Source of the DNA: Pseudomonadota bacterium | GTDB taxonomy: Bacteria > Myxococcota_A > UBA9042 > GCA-2863065 | Length of the DNA: 64,000 nucleotides | Direction of reading: 5' to 3' | NCBI GenBank assembly: GCA_005776585.1 | Contig: SXOX01000185.1 | Location: 20,013-84,012, forward strand | Part shown: positions 59,001-63,587 of the stretch, piece by piece | How the letters are laid out: every line of letters begins with the position of its first letter | Position numbering within the stretch: position 1 is the first letter of the stretch | The notes under the pieces: generated by a model | The model's database searches: none | Seen by the model: only the letters and a program-made list of their open reading frames with translations | What the model was told of the DNA's origin: nothing | Program-made: the position numbers and the translations under genes

Positions 59001-59787
59001 CGCCGTCGTCGCAGTTCACGGCACCGAAGACGCAGACGCCGAGCTGAAGCGCGTCGCAGTAGCCGGTCTTGCAGAAGAACTGAGAGTTGCAGAAGTCGTC
59101 CCACTGAGCCGCGGTCTTGGAGGCGTCGCCGCAGTCGAAGCAGTCCGCCTTGGCCGGGTGGTTGCAGCCGGTCGCCGGGTCGCACAGGTCGTCGGTGCAA
59201 GACTTGCCGTCGAAGCAGGTGATGGCGGTGAAGACGCACTCGCCGAACTTGTCGGCGTCCTTGGTCTTCTTGCAGCTGGCCTCGAGGCACTTGTTCGCGC
59301 CGTTGGTGGGGTGCTTCGCGCAGTCGGTCGCGAGCGTAGCGGCCTCGCACGGGTAGCAGGTCGGGAGCTTGGACCAGCTGCAGATGCCGCTGCCGGCGCC
59401 CTGTTGGTCGTTGCAGGTGTCGATGGTGCACGGATCGCCGTCGTCGCAGTCGGCGGGCAGGGCGCACTTCTTGCCCGCGTCGGCCGCGATGTCGGCGTCG
59501 CCGGTCGTTGCATCCGCGTCGCCCGTCCCCGTGTCGGGGAGGTCGTCGATGGGCGGTCCCTCGTCGTCGTCGCTGCTGCCGCCGGCGTCGGTGTCTTTGC
59601 CGACATCGTTCTTGCCGCCCGTGTCCTGGGTGTCCCCCGGGACGTCCGGAACGTAGGGGTCCCCAGGAGGGTCCTCGGGTTTCGTGCACGCCCCGAGAGC
59701 GACGAGCGCCACGAGAGCCCACACGGCCACCGAATTCGAAAACACGCTCTGGATGCGCACATGGTGCGTCGCTTCGCGAAGTCGCAC
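44029..59787 (-). CDS. Giant Cys-rich lipoprotein (~5,250 aa) made of CTDC-type repeats
   Basis: I choose the GTG at 59787 because GGAGG lies 5 nt upstream; the track start at 59931 has no site. About 5,252 residues in one uninterrupted frame. The signal (VFSNSVAVWALVALVALGAC) ends in a lipobox, followed by a ~75-residue Asp/Thr/Gly linker. Almost everything after residue ~110 is a module of 20-25 residues with four cysteines, e.g. CDDKNPCTIDTCNQQTGQC and CDDGNACTTDVCNALTGQC: pattern C-x5-CTxDxC-x5/6-C. I estimate about 200 copies. This matches the CTDC repeat (PF00526) of Dictyostelium extracellular-matrix proteins EcmA/EcmB. Short interruptions such as CPGGTQAECDDGNACT and CPSGLDSDCDDGNACT recur, marking longer blocks. 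From about residue 3,850 on, modules are more degenerate. Expected to be a long, disulfide-bonded, Thr/Asp-rich fibre anchored by lipid. The stop overlaps the GT2 start. Confidence 0.92.
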   Translation of the reverse strand: MRLREATHHVRIQSVFSNSVAVWALVALVALGACTKPEDPPGDPYVPDVPGDTQDTGGKNDVGKDTDAGGSSDDDEGPPIDDLPDTGTGDADATTGDADIAADAGKKCALPADCDDGDPCTIDTCNDQQGAGSGICSWSKLPTCYPCEAATLATDCAKHPTNGANKCLEASCKKTKDADKFGECVFTAITCFDGKSCTDDLCDPATGCNHPAKADCFDCGDASKTAAQWDDFCNSQFFCKTGYCDALQLGVCVFGAVNCDDGDSCTADACDEVKDECTHAPDKKPGCPCQDQTWCDDGLACTDDLCDQGFCINLVSVICDDGDKCTQDQCDPIIKACIHPADNVACPPINCCNQASECNDTNPCTYDLCDSDPTYIKSVVPNGCPGKKGACNHAPVLCQVGSDKCLEGSCDGTKLLPNGKDNPNYGKCVNKQKDCQDTDPCTLDFCDPATGCKHEVNPCDDLNPLTKDSCNPQNGECEHVSCGLCDDGNSCTNDIGDPVKCTCQNVPITCDDQSACTDDKCDSKSGCISTFKPCTDGDGCTIDSCDPKKGCVYTAVTCDDGSNCTKDICNPADGSCSYSAVSCGDGDLCTSDSCSPTTGCAHADVTCDPCPGNAKDVWCDLVVPAPKGKYPPECFASACTKSAGCSFINTCIVCTENAGCDDKSLCTDDICVIPLGAKEGLCSAKPKNCDDNDACTLDSCNPNTGSCNNTANGCEDTDKCSVDSCDKNKLGDVCNHVPKACNDANACTADQCNPQTGGCQYIAVGCDDKDPCTVDTCTPGGGCTNTPITCDDANVCTNSSCNKTNGACVHAPITCDDGNPCSQNSCDPLAGCFYPAKSCDDKNPCTIDTCNQQTGQCTSVAIVCADGNLCTDDVCQGGTCQFLPKSCSDKNACTKDLCDGQTGQCQNIDVNCDDGNTCTSDGCDKASPAVDGCYHTAKDCNDAVDCTEDSCDPISGCVNKLNPNLPGCAGKVCKLPIDDPLCNDNNACTTNGCTVATGKCFWTNKTCDDGLLCTTDSCNPNTGICSSTPKECNDKNACTVDACDKSTGLCSSTPKSCDDGNPCTADSCNQSNGTCSHPPANCSDGNPCTDDVCSPGAGCQNPAKACDDGNKCTMDACSPTTGLCVYSPVVCEDDKPCTANLCDKNVGCYYPPDSCNDGDKCTADTCNTSLGCVHAPITCEDGNACTVNTCDKASGNCQYPPKDCDDGTACTTDGCSNPGTTGTCTHVTLDCDDGDACSDDACDPKTGCTHTQRNCDDLNKCTTESCNPIQGCVYVFVVGANCKCGLDTDCDDKNPCTADTCTVATGACIYTPKVCDDQDPCSVDSCNPINGQCQTKPKSCDDKNLCTVDTCTAGTGACASTAITCNDGDPCTVDGCDSKLGSCTFPPKDCSDGKLCTKDACDPTSGNCASTAITCDDGIKCTLDACDTGTGNCTYTPKVCDDQDACTVDACEAGTGACTTSLKSCDDFSKCTLDQCDPKTGCKNPPVTCDDGNKCTNDQCNPLTGACSNNAIVCTDADICTANTCNPATGTCDFPNKCDDKDACTTDTCAADTGACTYGAKCKDSDPCTVDLCSGGACLFPSTCDDQNKCTIDSCNGGAGCSYTWDTKSPDCGPPDCKLDGDCDPYRMVDNPLKPGTKVIDYCVSAKCTITAGKGKCTFTPQGCDDANKCTFDKCLSNPIAGTFNCDHDATDCGDGNACTADVCLAATGACDHPPKVCDDQNKCTDDSCDTVTGLCVFATKNCSDNDNCSDDTCLKTTGVCDHKPKQCDDANVCTSDVCNKDDGACLHPGACDDKNPCTLDNCDASGGCTNPPKSCDDSKPCTQDSCDPTTGSCLNKPVDCGDGNECTIDACVADTGNCSHKPEFCEDGLNCTADSCDQTLGCLHVPRVCDDSSVCSQDSCNPATGDCINAPLSCDDGKKCTTDKCAEGVGCQNLAKNCDDKNPCTVDTCDVGTGNCVNTVNKCDDGNKCTDDACDSLTGLCLNTPKNCADTDLCTDDKCDAATGTCLHPVKPCDDKDKCTSDTCNKVTGCIYTLLVCKDTDGCTVDKCDPVKGCTFTKLNCDDGSACTTEVCNATKGTCDYTPVQCNDNDVCTNDGCDPIKGCTYQSKCDDKNVCTIDKCTKPAGTCSYTTVSCDDSNACTVNLCDAASGCIYPPLCKDADECTTDTCDPVTQACGHIPKNCNDNNPCTKDTCAKATGVCGHETFTCNDNNPCTKDVCDEATATCKFSTACDDKNPCTQDSCNPLTGACSNALVNCDDGNACTTDVCNALTGQCTYSVTSCDDKDACTLDSCNIFSGCLHDAIPCKDKDICTIDTCDPKAGCVFVPLGPTCPNPCPGGTQAECDDGNACTIDKCETNKNCTHTTPVCDDQNPCTDNGCNPLVGCVFPQKNCSDGNPCTQDVCDTGSGKCTNPKNTCNDNNPCTTDKCDAVAGCTNVYACNDANACTIDTCDPLLGCVNKQKNCSDGNLCTLDVCDKTNGACSNPVNPCNDGKPCTQDSILFCNPPGQNCLNALCDPEDGCLNPPESCDDGTVCTVDVCDPVKGCVHLSYCDDGDACTADVCSDTLACSHTQILCDDGDACTLNACLPEKGCIFQQKACNDQNECTTDGCNKATGICAYTLKVCNDSNKCTLDSCDTKLGCVATPINVAVDCDDKKPCTQDLCDVSTGCVHSAINPCTVPCPSGLDSDCDDGNACTASKCQDLGGTKGKVCTQTAISCNDANPCTIDVCDKVIGCQLKAVNCDDGLKCTTDFCDSGTGLCQHTIKDCNDFNACTADKCDPALGCVNTYACDDKDVCTKDLCDPVLGCQNPPLVDCSDGLNCTSDLCNKTTGVCSHVNLIETVCRDADACTQDLCDEQDGCYHEATNCDDGSSCTVDSCDPAKGCLHSNKCDDNDACTVDVCDGTTLGCSHGPVDCQDQVGGALNLCTIDTCNSATGCVHTPKNCSDQNACTTDTCAPLDGKCASKAITCNDGSVCTTDTCDLATGCKFTPINCSDGIYCTLDQCNGVTGCFNSALNPCTPPCSNDADCNDASVCTTDKCLGGKCQNSATTCADGNPCTTDACDKIGGCVFVPKNCADADPCTSDACAANGACVHVPLQCADTDPCTTDTCNATIGCTYTFGCDDNSQCTFDVCDSVAGCLHFAKDCSDFDACTKDLCNPGTGQCSYQPVDCNDDNPCTVESNALGQTCDKQHGCQYVPKVCDDGDTCTKDLCDATTELGCTTVSACDDQNACTVDTCSVATGCSYTPLTCTDGNPCTNDTCDPTKGCVFVKKSCDDGDACTKDSCSQATGNCAHEIVSCDDSSLCSNDYCDKLVGCVNTLVNCDDGNACTSDGCLPTLGCVHVAVNCNDGNVCTVDFCDGAKGCRNVGVVCIDSNPCTDDKCDADTGCAYPAKSCDDGKACTVDSCNSAIGCQNVPIPGVLCACTADSECNDLDPCTTDVCVQQGGNKVCKYNQKTCNDGDPCSIDFCVNGDCQHAPNLCNDGNLCTDDLCAAGVGCQNPAKACPDVGCPDGSDGTCGPLVFGDPCQIAKCDQATKTCKSLPRVCDDNSKCTTDVCDKAKGGCVATPIDCDDKNACTKDSCSPTTGLCAHDQIGACNDNDACTTDTCDQTTGCKYTPLVCDDGDKCTTDFCNVLLAKCLSTPITCNDGKACTIDTCDATTGACTFTFKDCKDTNLCTTDVCDTVTGSCVNSPVLCNDLNACTSDSCDTATGLCKFTPQTCNDGDNCTLDTCTNGTCKSVALVCEDGSPCTLDFCDANAGTCKSTLKPCNDGNKCTDDSCNPATGQCEFKALKCADLDRCTADSCNPTTGKCENVVLTCDDSDVCTRDFCNPTKSGADPCEHEKVATVCGQACTTAATCNDSNACTVDVCIGGKCLNTPKACADKIDCTYDTCTSATQLCVHTQYAGCVEYCAKAADCDDGNPCTQDECQGATGDVANGTCAWKPSLNCTPCPGGTDAECVPAVPNLCLEYFCDTSVPQNFTCGSKAKICNDEVTCTGEVDATLGTVACDPSRGCQFFSTANCAGCDADLDCDDLNPCTKDVCDLDKYKCQHQLVVCDDANKCTFSYCNPVDGLCVHKSDTVCTNRGTVCATSDDCLALGNKCLRSSCDPVGKTCIFESYNCNDYNSCTVDSCDPAVGCTFTKVAGSCVDGQCSASSDCDDDDACTSDACVLGQCSYEPVPNCPTIYCKTDSECVDDHTCTRDECYVGSSLCRHLAPDCVYSANPAIPANGSCIEGYGCTYLHRVPNGKPCNTTADCQEVDACSGYTCVAGACKLEGDNLCEDDDDCTFNICDSVKKACGHPADPTCSGACFADSDCPDVGVAGCAPPRCVEGACFQIEIACNDYNPCTVDSCNVATKKCEFVPIAGCTGCVTGADCDDGNACTTGVCTSGVCTFDLISNCLPCTLNAECGVSDICSFGQCDQTSHRCIVFKVPDCTKCNPTLPASTQAVACDDGNACTVDSCHAVLSFCLHVADPTLPKCGGWGGGPCTTNYHCNDGDNCTIDYCRTEENDPTSALKCWHDAVTTVTCPKNCTADMDCFDGNACTADRCDRVAGKCFWTATQCDDGKPCTSLTICDPTRGCVTTPDLECTASCATDADCDTGNKCAPGVCQSGKCAVQVLVCDDGNPCTLDTCKNGTCTSKTVAGCKGKCVTSLDCNDSDACTVDSCMPSGYCLLDPLECSDSNACTTDTCSKTNGCQFTKIINCKNACGTSDADCNDADVCTSDICNPTTHACTNKYNSNCGKKACAKDVDCFDSNACTFERCVNGFCESRTVACQDGLACTTEFTTTGSGANTVSKLACDPVTGCLLQPAIPCTATCVQDADCDDGLKCSVHKCLNGICQEPELVPIPPDDPCTKHYCDNLTGLIKTVSVPGCNWTGSCTTNADCDFGDKCNPATCSGAQGNCLSGEANCECFVVAIHCNDLNPCTTDACDPAVGCIFTALPGCQGCSNNADCNDFDLCSTDLCDTSTAQCSHTLIAGCRKCKLVSQELDCDDNNDCTIDLCDSTGNCYDLPSAVPECNIVKCTLDRECLDVDNCTVDRCDLVSGQCSHTAVECNDGNPCTVDGSALCDATNSGCMKLVDSTCGGKTCTQATDCPTLGPCYKTSCVAGKCSVALKSGCNDGNPNTLDTCDNATGVCTSDPASVFKVCTDPPGAPSAQCGNETQCTYSECFQGVCVYSPRVCNDYNPCTTDFCDTGSQSGCKFTVTPGCNGCSADDGCEDGNFCTDDLCAKNGQPQYKCGNSAKVGEPLCP
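44150..59470 (-). repeat. ~15-kb array of coding CTDC repeats (unit about 60-75 bp)
   Basis: The DNA encoding the giant protein is a continuous array of related but not identical units, with recurring words such as gtgcacgggtt, ttgtcgtcgca and gtcgcaggtgtc. Units have diverged enough that reads could be placed, and the frame is kept throughout, so the sequence is probably not a collapsed or chimeric assembly. Unit gain or loss by recombination remains likely between strains. Confidence 0.85.
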
Positions 59788-59858
59788 ACCCACCTCCAAT
59801 GACCTTCCCACGCCAAAACCCCGAGGCCACCCACAGGACGGCCGCTTCCCAGCGTGGC

Positions 59859-59888
59859 ATCTTAGGCACATCGTGGCCGGAGGATCAA
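59859..59888 (-). promoter_or_regulatory. Candidate promoter for the giant-protein operon
   Basis: On the minus strand TTGATC, an 18-nt spacer and TAAGAT give a leader of about 65 nt before the GTG at 59787. Both boxes match 4 of 6 bases. An alternative -35, TTGACG, lies 15-20 nt further upstream without a good -10. Confidence 0.35.
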
Positions 59889-59963
59889 ATCCCAGGGACC
59901 CCGTCAAGGCCGCTCCGTTAGCGTTCCACATGCGTGTCGCGAGCGAGGCACGGCCCGCCGCTC

Positions 59964-59981
59964 CGGGTCATCGATGACCCG
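59964..59981. promoter_or_regulatory. Perfect 18-bp palindrome in the divergent regulatory region
   Basis: CGGGTCATCGATGACCCG is a perfect palindrome with no spacer. It lies 17 bp before the -35 box of the Kazal-lipoprotein promoter and about 75 bp upstream of the candidate giant-operon promoter, so one dimeric regulator could control both. A second inverted repeat, GCCACC-G-GGTGGC (59981-59993), touches it on the right. Confidence 0.55.
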
Positions 59982-59998
59982 CCACCGGGTGGCGCGTG

Positions 59999-60027
59999 TT
60001 GACACCGCCAGGCCACCTCCGAAGAAT
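59999..60027 (+). promoter_or_regulatory. Candidate sigma-70 promoter for the Kazal-repeat lipoprotein gene
   Basis: A perfect TTGACA, 17-nt spacer and AAGAAT (4 of 6). The start would be at ~60034, giving a ~54-nt leader that ends in GGAGGGGAAG before the ATG at 60088. Confidence 0.45.
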
Positions 60028-60087
60028 GGGGCGTCAGGGCGAGCCCCCGGGCGGGAAGTGCGCGCCAGGCCGGCAGTGGAGGGGAAG

Positions 60088-61656
60088 ATGCAAATCTCAA
60101 CGTGGCGTCGTGAATGGCTTCTGGGCGGCGTGGCCGTGATCGTCCTGGTGGCGTGCACCAAAGAGGACCCGGCCGTGGCCGGTCCCGGCGGCACGGATGC
60201 GACCTCCGACACCGGCGGCCCGGCCGGAGATCACGGCGCGACGGGGAAGGACGACAACGGCGGCACCGTCGGCGGCGACGCGGACGCCGGGAGCACGACG
60301 GGCGACCAGGGGAGCGGCGCCACTGGGGACGCGGACGTCCCGCTGAAGGACGGGAGCGTCGAGGATGGGAGCACCACCGCGGCCGGTGACGCCGACGGTG
60401 GCTCGGGCACGACGACGGGGGACGCGGCCGACGGGGGCACGGGCGGCGATGGCGACGGCGGGTCGACGGGGACGGGAGACGTGGGTCCGGACGGCAGCGA
60501 CGTCCCGCAGTGCGGCTCGGAGGAGCTGCCGTTCTGCTGTGACAAGTGCGACACCTACTCGACCTTCCCCGTGTGCGGCAAGGACGGCGTGACCTACCCG
60601 AACGACTGCCATGCCTACTGCAAGTTCGGCAACGTCGACGACTACACGCCAGGGGCGTGCAAGAAGGTGTGCGACCCGACGTGCGACCAGTACACCAGCC
60701 CGAAACCGGTGTGCGATCCAAAGTCGAACAAAACCTATGCGAACATGAAGGAGGCGTGTTGCAATGGGCTGGACCTCGGTGAGGTCATGCCCGGCGAGTG
60801 CGGCGGTGGCTGTGGGCTCGCGTGCTCGGGCGACCCGAGCCCGCTGTGCGCGAAGCTGAACGACGGGACCACGAAGACGTTCACGAACTCATGCGTGTAC
60901 GCCGAGTGCGCCAACAAGGTCGGAGACGCCGTGGTCTGCGTGGGTGAATGCACCAACACAGTCAAGTGTGGCGCGTGCAAGGCCCAAGGGTGCAAGCCGG
61001 TCTGCGGCGAGAACGGCGTCACCTACCCCAACGCGTGCGTCGCCAACTGCGAGAAGGCCGTCATCCAGTCAGTTGGCGTCTGCTGTTCGTGTCCGACGGT
61101 GGAGACGGGTCAGGAAGTCTGCTCGACGTTGGGCAAGACGTACAAGAGTGACTGCTTTCTGAACTGCAACGGCGAGATCAAGGCGTACGCCGGAAAGTGC
61201 GTCGACGGCTGCGCCCCGAAGGAGGGCGACAAGAAGGTCTGCGGCAGCAAGGGCGGTCAGATTCAGGTCTACGCGAACCTCGACTGCGCGAAGAAGGACT
61301 CAGCGACGTGCATCTTCGAGGAGACGCCGGACTGCGCGCTGCCCGCGGTATCGCCGTGCTTGAAGAGCAACCAGGCCTTTGCACCGGTCTGCGCGACGCT
61401 CTCCGACGGCACCGGCGGGACGTTCGAGAAGTCCTACGTCAACGACTGCTGGGCGGGCTGCGACAAGGTAGACCTGTCGAAGACCAAGCCTGGCGTGTGC
61501 AGCCAGTGCCAGACGATCTGCCAGGAGGCAGAGCCGAAGACATACTGCGCCAAGAATCTGTGCGCGCTGTTCCCGAATACGTGCGTGCCGGAGAAGTGCT
61601 TTGGCGTGCTACCGGCCGACCTCACGAAGGACAACTGCCCGGTCGAGTGCCAGTAG
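60088..61656 (+). CDS. Lipoprotein with tandem Kazal-type protease-inhibitor domains
   Basis: 522 residues from the ATG at 60088 behind GGAGGGG; the track start 38 codons upstream is not supported. The lipobox VLVAC is followed by a ~115-residue low-complexity Gly/Asp/Thr/Ser linker. Residues ~140-522 hold about seven Kazal-like modules. Clear examples are FPVCGKDGVTYPNDCHAYC and KPVCGENGVTYPNACVANC, which have the PVCGxDGxTYxNxC signature; QEVCSTLGKTYKSDCFLNC, SPLCAKLNDGTTKTFTNSC and FAPVCATLSDGTGGTFEKSYVNDC are diverged. Kazal domains present a loop that blocks serine proteases. A surface lipoprotein of this kind could protect the cell, or the neighbouring giant fibre, from proteases. It shares a divergent 300-bp control region with the giant operon. 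Confidence 0.9.
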   Translation: MQISTWRREWLLGGVAVIVLVACTKEDPAVAGPGGTDATSDTGGPAGDHGATGKDDNGGTVGGDADAGSTTGDQGSGATGDADVPLKDGSVEDGSTTAAGDADGGSGTTTGDAADGGTGGDGDGGSTGTGDVGPDGSDVPQCGSEELPFCCDKCDTYSTFPVCGKDGVTYPNDCHAYCKFGNVDDYTPGACKKVCDPTCDQYTSPKPVCDPKSNKTYANMKEACCNGLDLGEVMPGECGGGCGLACSGDPSPLCAKLNDGTTKTFTNSCVYAECANKVGDAVVCVGECTNTVKCGACKAQGCKPVCGENGVTYPNACVANCEKAVIQSVGVCCSCPTVETGQEVCSTLGKTYKSDCFLNCNGEIKAYAGKCVDGCAPKEGDKKVCGSKGGQIQVYANLDCAKKDSATCIFEETPDCALPAVSPCLKSNQAFAPVCATLSDGTGGTFEKSYVNDCWAGCDKVDLSKTKPGVCSQCQTICQEAEPKTYCAKNLCALFPNTCVPEKCFGVLPADLTKDNCPVECQ

Positions 61657-61663
61657 CGCGCGG

Positions 61664-62494
61664 TCAGCGCGTCGGGCGCATCACGTTGTAGGCGTCGCGC
61701 CCGCGAGCGAACGCGATGAGCGTGAGCCGGCCTTCGTGCGCCAGCTCCACGGCCAGGGACGTCGGCGCGCCGACGGCGACGACGGTCGATAGGCCGGCGC
61801 GCAGGGCCTTCTCCACGATCTCGAAGCCGGCACGTCCCGAGAGCCACAGGATGGACTCGGTTCGTGGCAATGCTCCCGCGAGCAGGAGCGCGCCGATCAC
61901 CTTGTCCGTCGCGTTGTGGCGCCCGACGTCCTCGGCCACGGCGAGCACGCGGTGGTCGGGACCGGGCCCGAAGAGCACGGCCGCGTGCGTACCGCCGGTG
62001 ACCGCGAACAGCGGCTGGAGTCCGGCAAGCCGCTCGGAGAGCTGACCCAGGAGCGCGGTCGGCACGGGGGCGAAGCTCGGGCGCGGCGGCACGTGCCTCA
62101 GCACGGCCTCGATGCGGTCCTTGCCGCACACGCCGCAGCTCGTCGATGACACGAGTGCCCGAGGCCGAGCCGGACGGCGGACGCCCGAGGCGAGGCGGAC
62201 GAGCATGACGTTCTCGCCATGGGGCCGATGCGGATCGGCGCACGGCTCGAGCGCGGCGAGGTCATCGGCGCCTTCGATGACGCCCTCGGACCGGAGGAAG
62301 CCGGCCACGAGCGCGCGATCGTGGCCCGGGGTGCGCATGAGCACTGCGTAGGGCGCGCCCTCGATGCGCACCTCCAGAGGCTCTTCGACCGCGAGGTGAT
62401 CGCGTAAGACCAGGCCGGCGGGGAAGCGAACGAGCTCGGTGACCCTTGTTGCCGCAGACACAGCCGCAGACTCGGCCTCCGACTCAGGGCGCAT
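61664..62494 (-). CDS. fdhD: Formate dehydrogenase accessory sulfurtransferase FdhD
   Basis: 276 residues from the ATG at 62494 (MRPESEAESA), which overlaps the 3' end of dapE by 11 nt; the track start 33 codons earlier lies inside dapE. Family hallmarks: LVLRDHLAVEEPLEVRIEG at the start, the essential Cys loop SSTSCGVCGKDRIE (~123), FAVTGGTHAAVLF, AEDVGRHNATDKVIG and SGRAGFEIVEKALRAG. FdhD receives sulfur from a cysteine desulfurase and transfers it to the molybdenum bis-PGD cofactor of formate dehydrogenase. No formate dehydrogenase gene is in the window. It is the last gene of the dap run. Confidence 0.95.
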   Translation of the reverse strand: MRPESEAESAAVSAATRVTELVRFPAGLVLRDHLAVEEPLEVRIEGAPYAVLMRTPGHDRALVAGFLRSEGVIEGADDLAALEPCADPHRPHGENVMLVRLASGVRRPARPRALVSSTSCGVCGKDRIEAVLRHVPPRPSFAPVPTALLGQLSERLAGLQPLFAVTGGTHAAVLFGPGPDHRVLAVAEDVGRHNATDKVIGALLLAGALPRTESILWLSGRAGFEIVEKALRAGLSTVVAVGAPTSLAVELAHEGRLTLIAFARGRDAYNVMRPTR

Positions 62495-63587
62495 CGACCA
62501 GCCAGCTCCGCGTGAGCGCATAGCTCGCGGCGATGGCCTCGACGCTGACGCCCTCATTGCGCTGGTGGGCCTGTGCAGGCTCACCTGGCCCAAAGTTCAC
62601 CGCGTCCACACCAATCTCGCTGAAGCGCGCGACATCGGTCCACGCCTGCTTCGGCTCGGGCTCCCCCGTGCGTGCAACCAGCCGCTGCACCAGAGGGTTG
62701 TCGAGGCAGAGCCGACCCGAGGGTGACAGGTCGGTGAAGACCACGTCGGCCTCGCCGGCCACGAGCGCGAGCACGTCCTGCTGCGCCTCGGCGAGGCTCT
62801 TGCCGGGCGCAAAGCGCGTGTTCAGGTTCATCGCGAAGAGGTCGGGCACGATGTTGCGCGTTCCGGTGGCCTCGACCATCGTCACGCTCGAGACCTCCTG
62901 GTAGACGAGCGGCCCCTGCGCGACCACGCGAGGCGCGAGGCCATGCAGCCGCGAGAGGAACGGCGCTGACTTATGTACGGCGTTTTCACCCTGCCACGGG
63001 CGCGCCGAGTGCGCGCGCTTGCCGTGAAACGTCACCGTCGCGTGTATGCAGCCGAGGCAGCCGACCTGGACGCGGTTGGACGTGGGCTCCATGCACACGA
63101 CGAGCGCGGGGTCATGGAGGAAGCGCTCCTCGTTCAGCAGCGTGGCGAGGTAATTCTGGTCGAAGGGGCCCTCCTCGCGCTCGTAGAAGACGAGCCCGAG
63201 ATCCACCGGCAGGCTCGCGGGGTCGAGGTCCCGTGCGAGGTGGAGCATGACGGCGAGCGCGCTCTTCATGTCGGAGGCACCGGTGCCCTCGAGCCAGTCT
63301 CCCTGAACGTGCGCGGGCCGATCCTGCCGGGGCGGGACGGTGTCCGTGTGACCGGCGAGGACGACGAGCGGGTGACCGGCGCGCCGCGGCGGACGAACGA
63401 CGAGGCTGTGACTCGATCGCACGACGGCGCCACGATCGACCGGCAGCGCGCGCAAGGTGGACTCGAGCCAGTCGCCCAGCGCGGCCTCATCGCCCGTGAC
63501 GCTCGGGATCTGGCACAGCCGCAGTGTGGTCTCGGCCAGGCTGCCCGCGTCGGTGGGCCCGCCCGGGAGGCCGGCGGGGACGCTCAT
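62484..63587 (-). CDS. dapE: Succinyl-diaminopimelate desuccinylase
   Basis: 367 residues from the ATG at 63587, which overlaps the dapD stop (ATGA). M20 peptidase motifs: LAGHTDTVPPRQD (metal His/Asp), GTGASDMKSALAVML (bridging Asp), YEREEGPF (catalytic and metal Glu), CMEPTSNRVQVGCLG and, near the C-terminus, GEPAQAHQRNEGVSV (metal His). The lid/dimerisation insert (VTFHGKRAHSARPWQGENAVHK) is present. With dapD immediately upstream, assignment to the succinylase branch of lysine/meso-diaminopimelate synthesis is well supported. It hydrolyses N-succinyl-LL-diaminopimelate in the cytoplasm using two Zn2+/Co2+. The sequence resembles the actinobacterial-type DapE in motif spacing. Confidence 0.93.
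   Translation of the reverse strand: MSVPAGLPGGPTDAGSLAETTLRLCQIPSVTGDEAALGDWLESTLRALPVDRGAVVRSSHSLVVRPPRRAGHPLVVLAGHTDTVPPRQDRPAHVQGDWLEGTGASDMKSALAVMLHLARDLDPASLPVDLGLVFYEREEGPFDQNYLATLLNEERFLHDPALVVCMEPTSNRVQVGCLGCIHATVTFHGKRAHSARPWQGENAVHKSAPFLSRLHGLAPRVVAQGPLVYQEVSSVTMVEATGTRNIVPDLFAMNLNTRFAPGKSLAEAQQDVLALVAGEADVVFTDLSPSGRLCLDNPLVQRLVARTGEPEPKQAWTDVARFSEIGVDAVNFGPGEPAQAHQRNEGVSVEAIAASYALTRSWLVDAP

Noticed and set aside
44150-59470. CRISPR-like regular repeats
   Set aside because: The repeats are coding, keep one reading frame and vary in sequence; there are no constant direct repeats with unique spacers and no cas genes.
44029-59787. Recent transfer of the giant gene from Dictyostelium
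   Set aside because: Base composition and codon use look like the neighbouring high-GC genes, and a smaller CTDC lipoprotein exists nearby. Convergent use or ancient sharing of the module is simpler.
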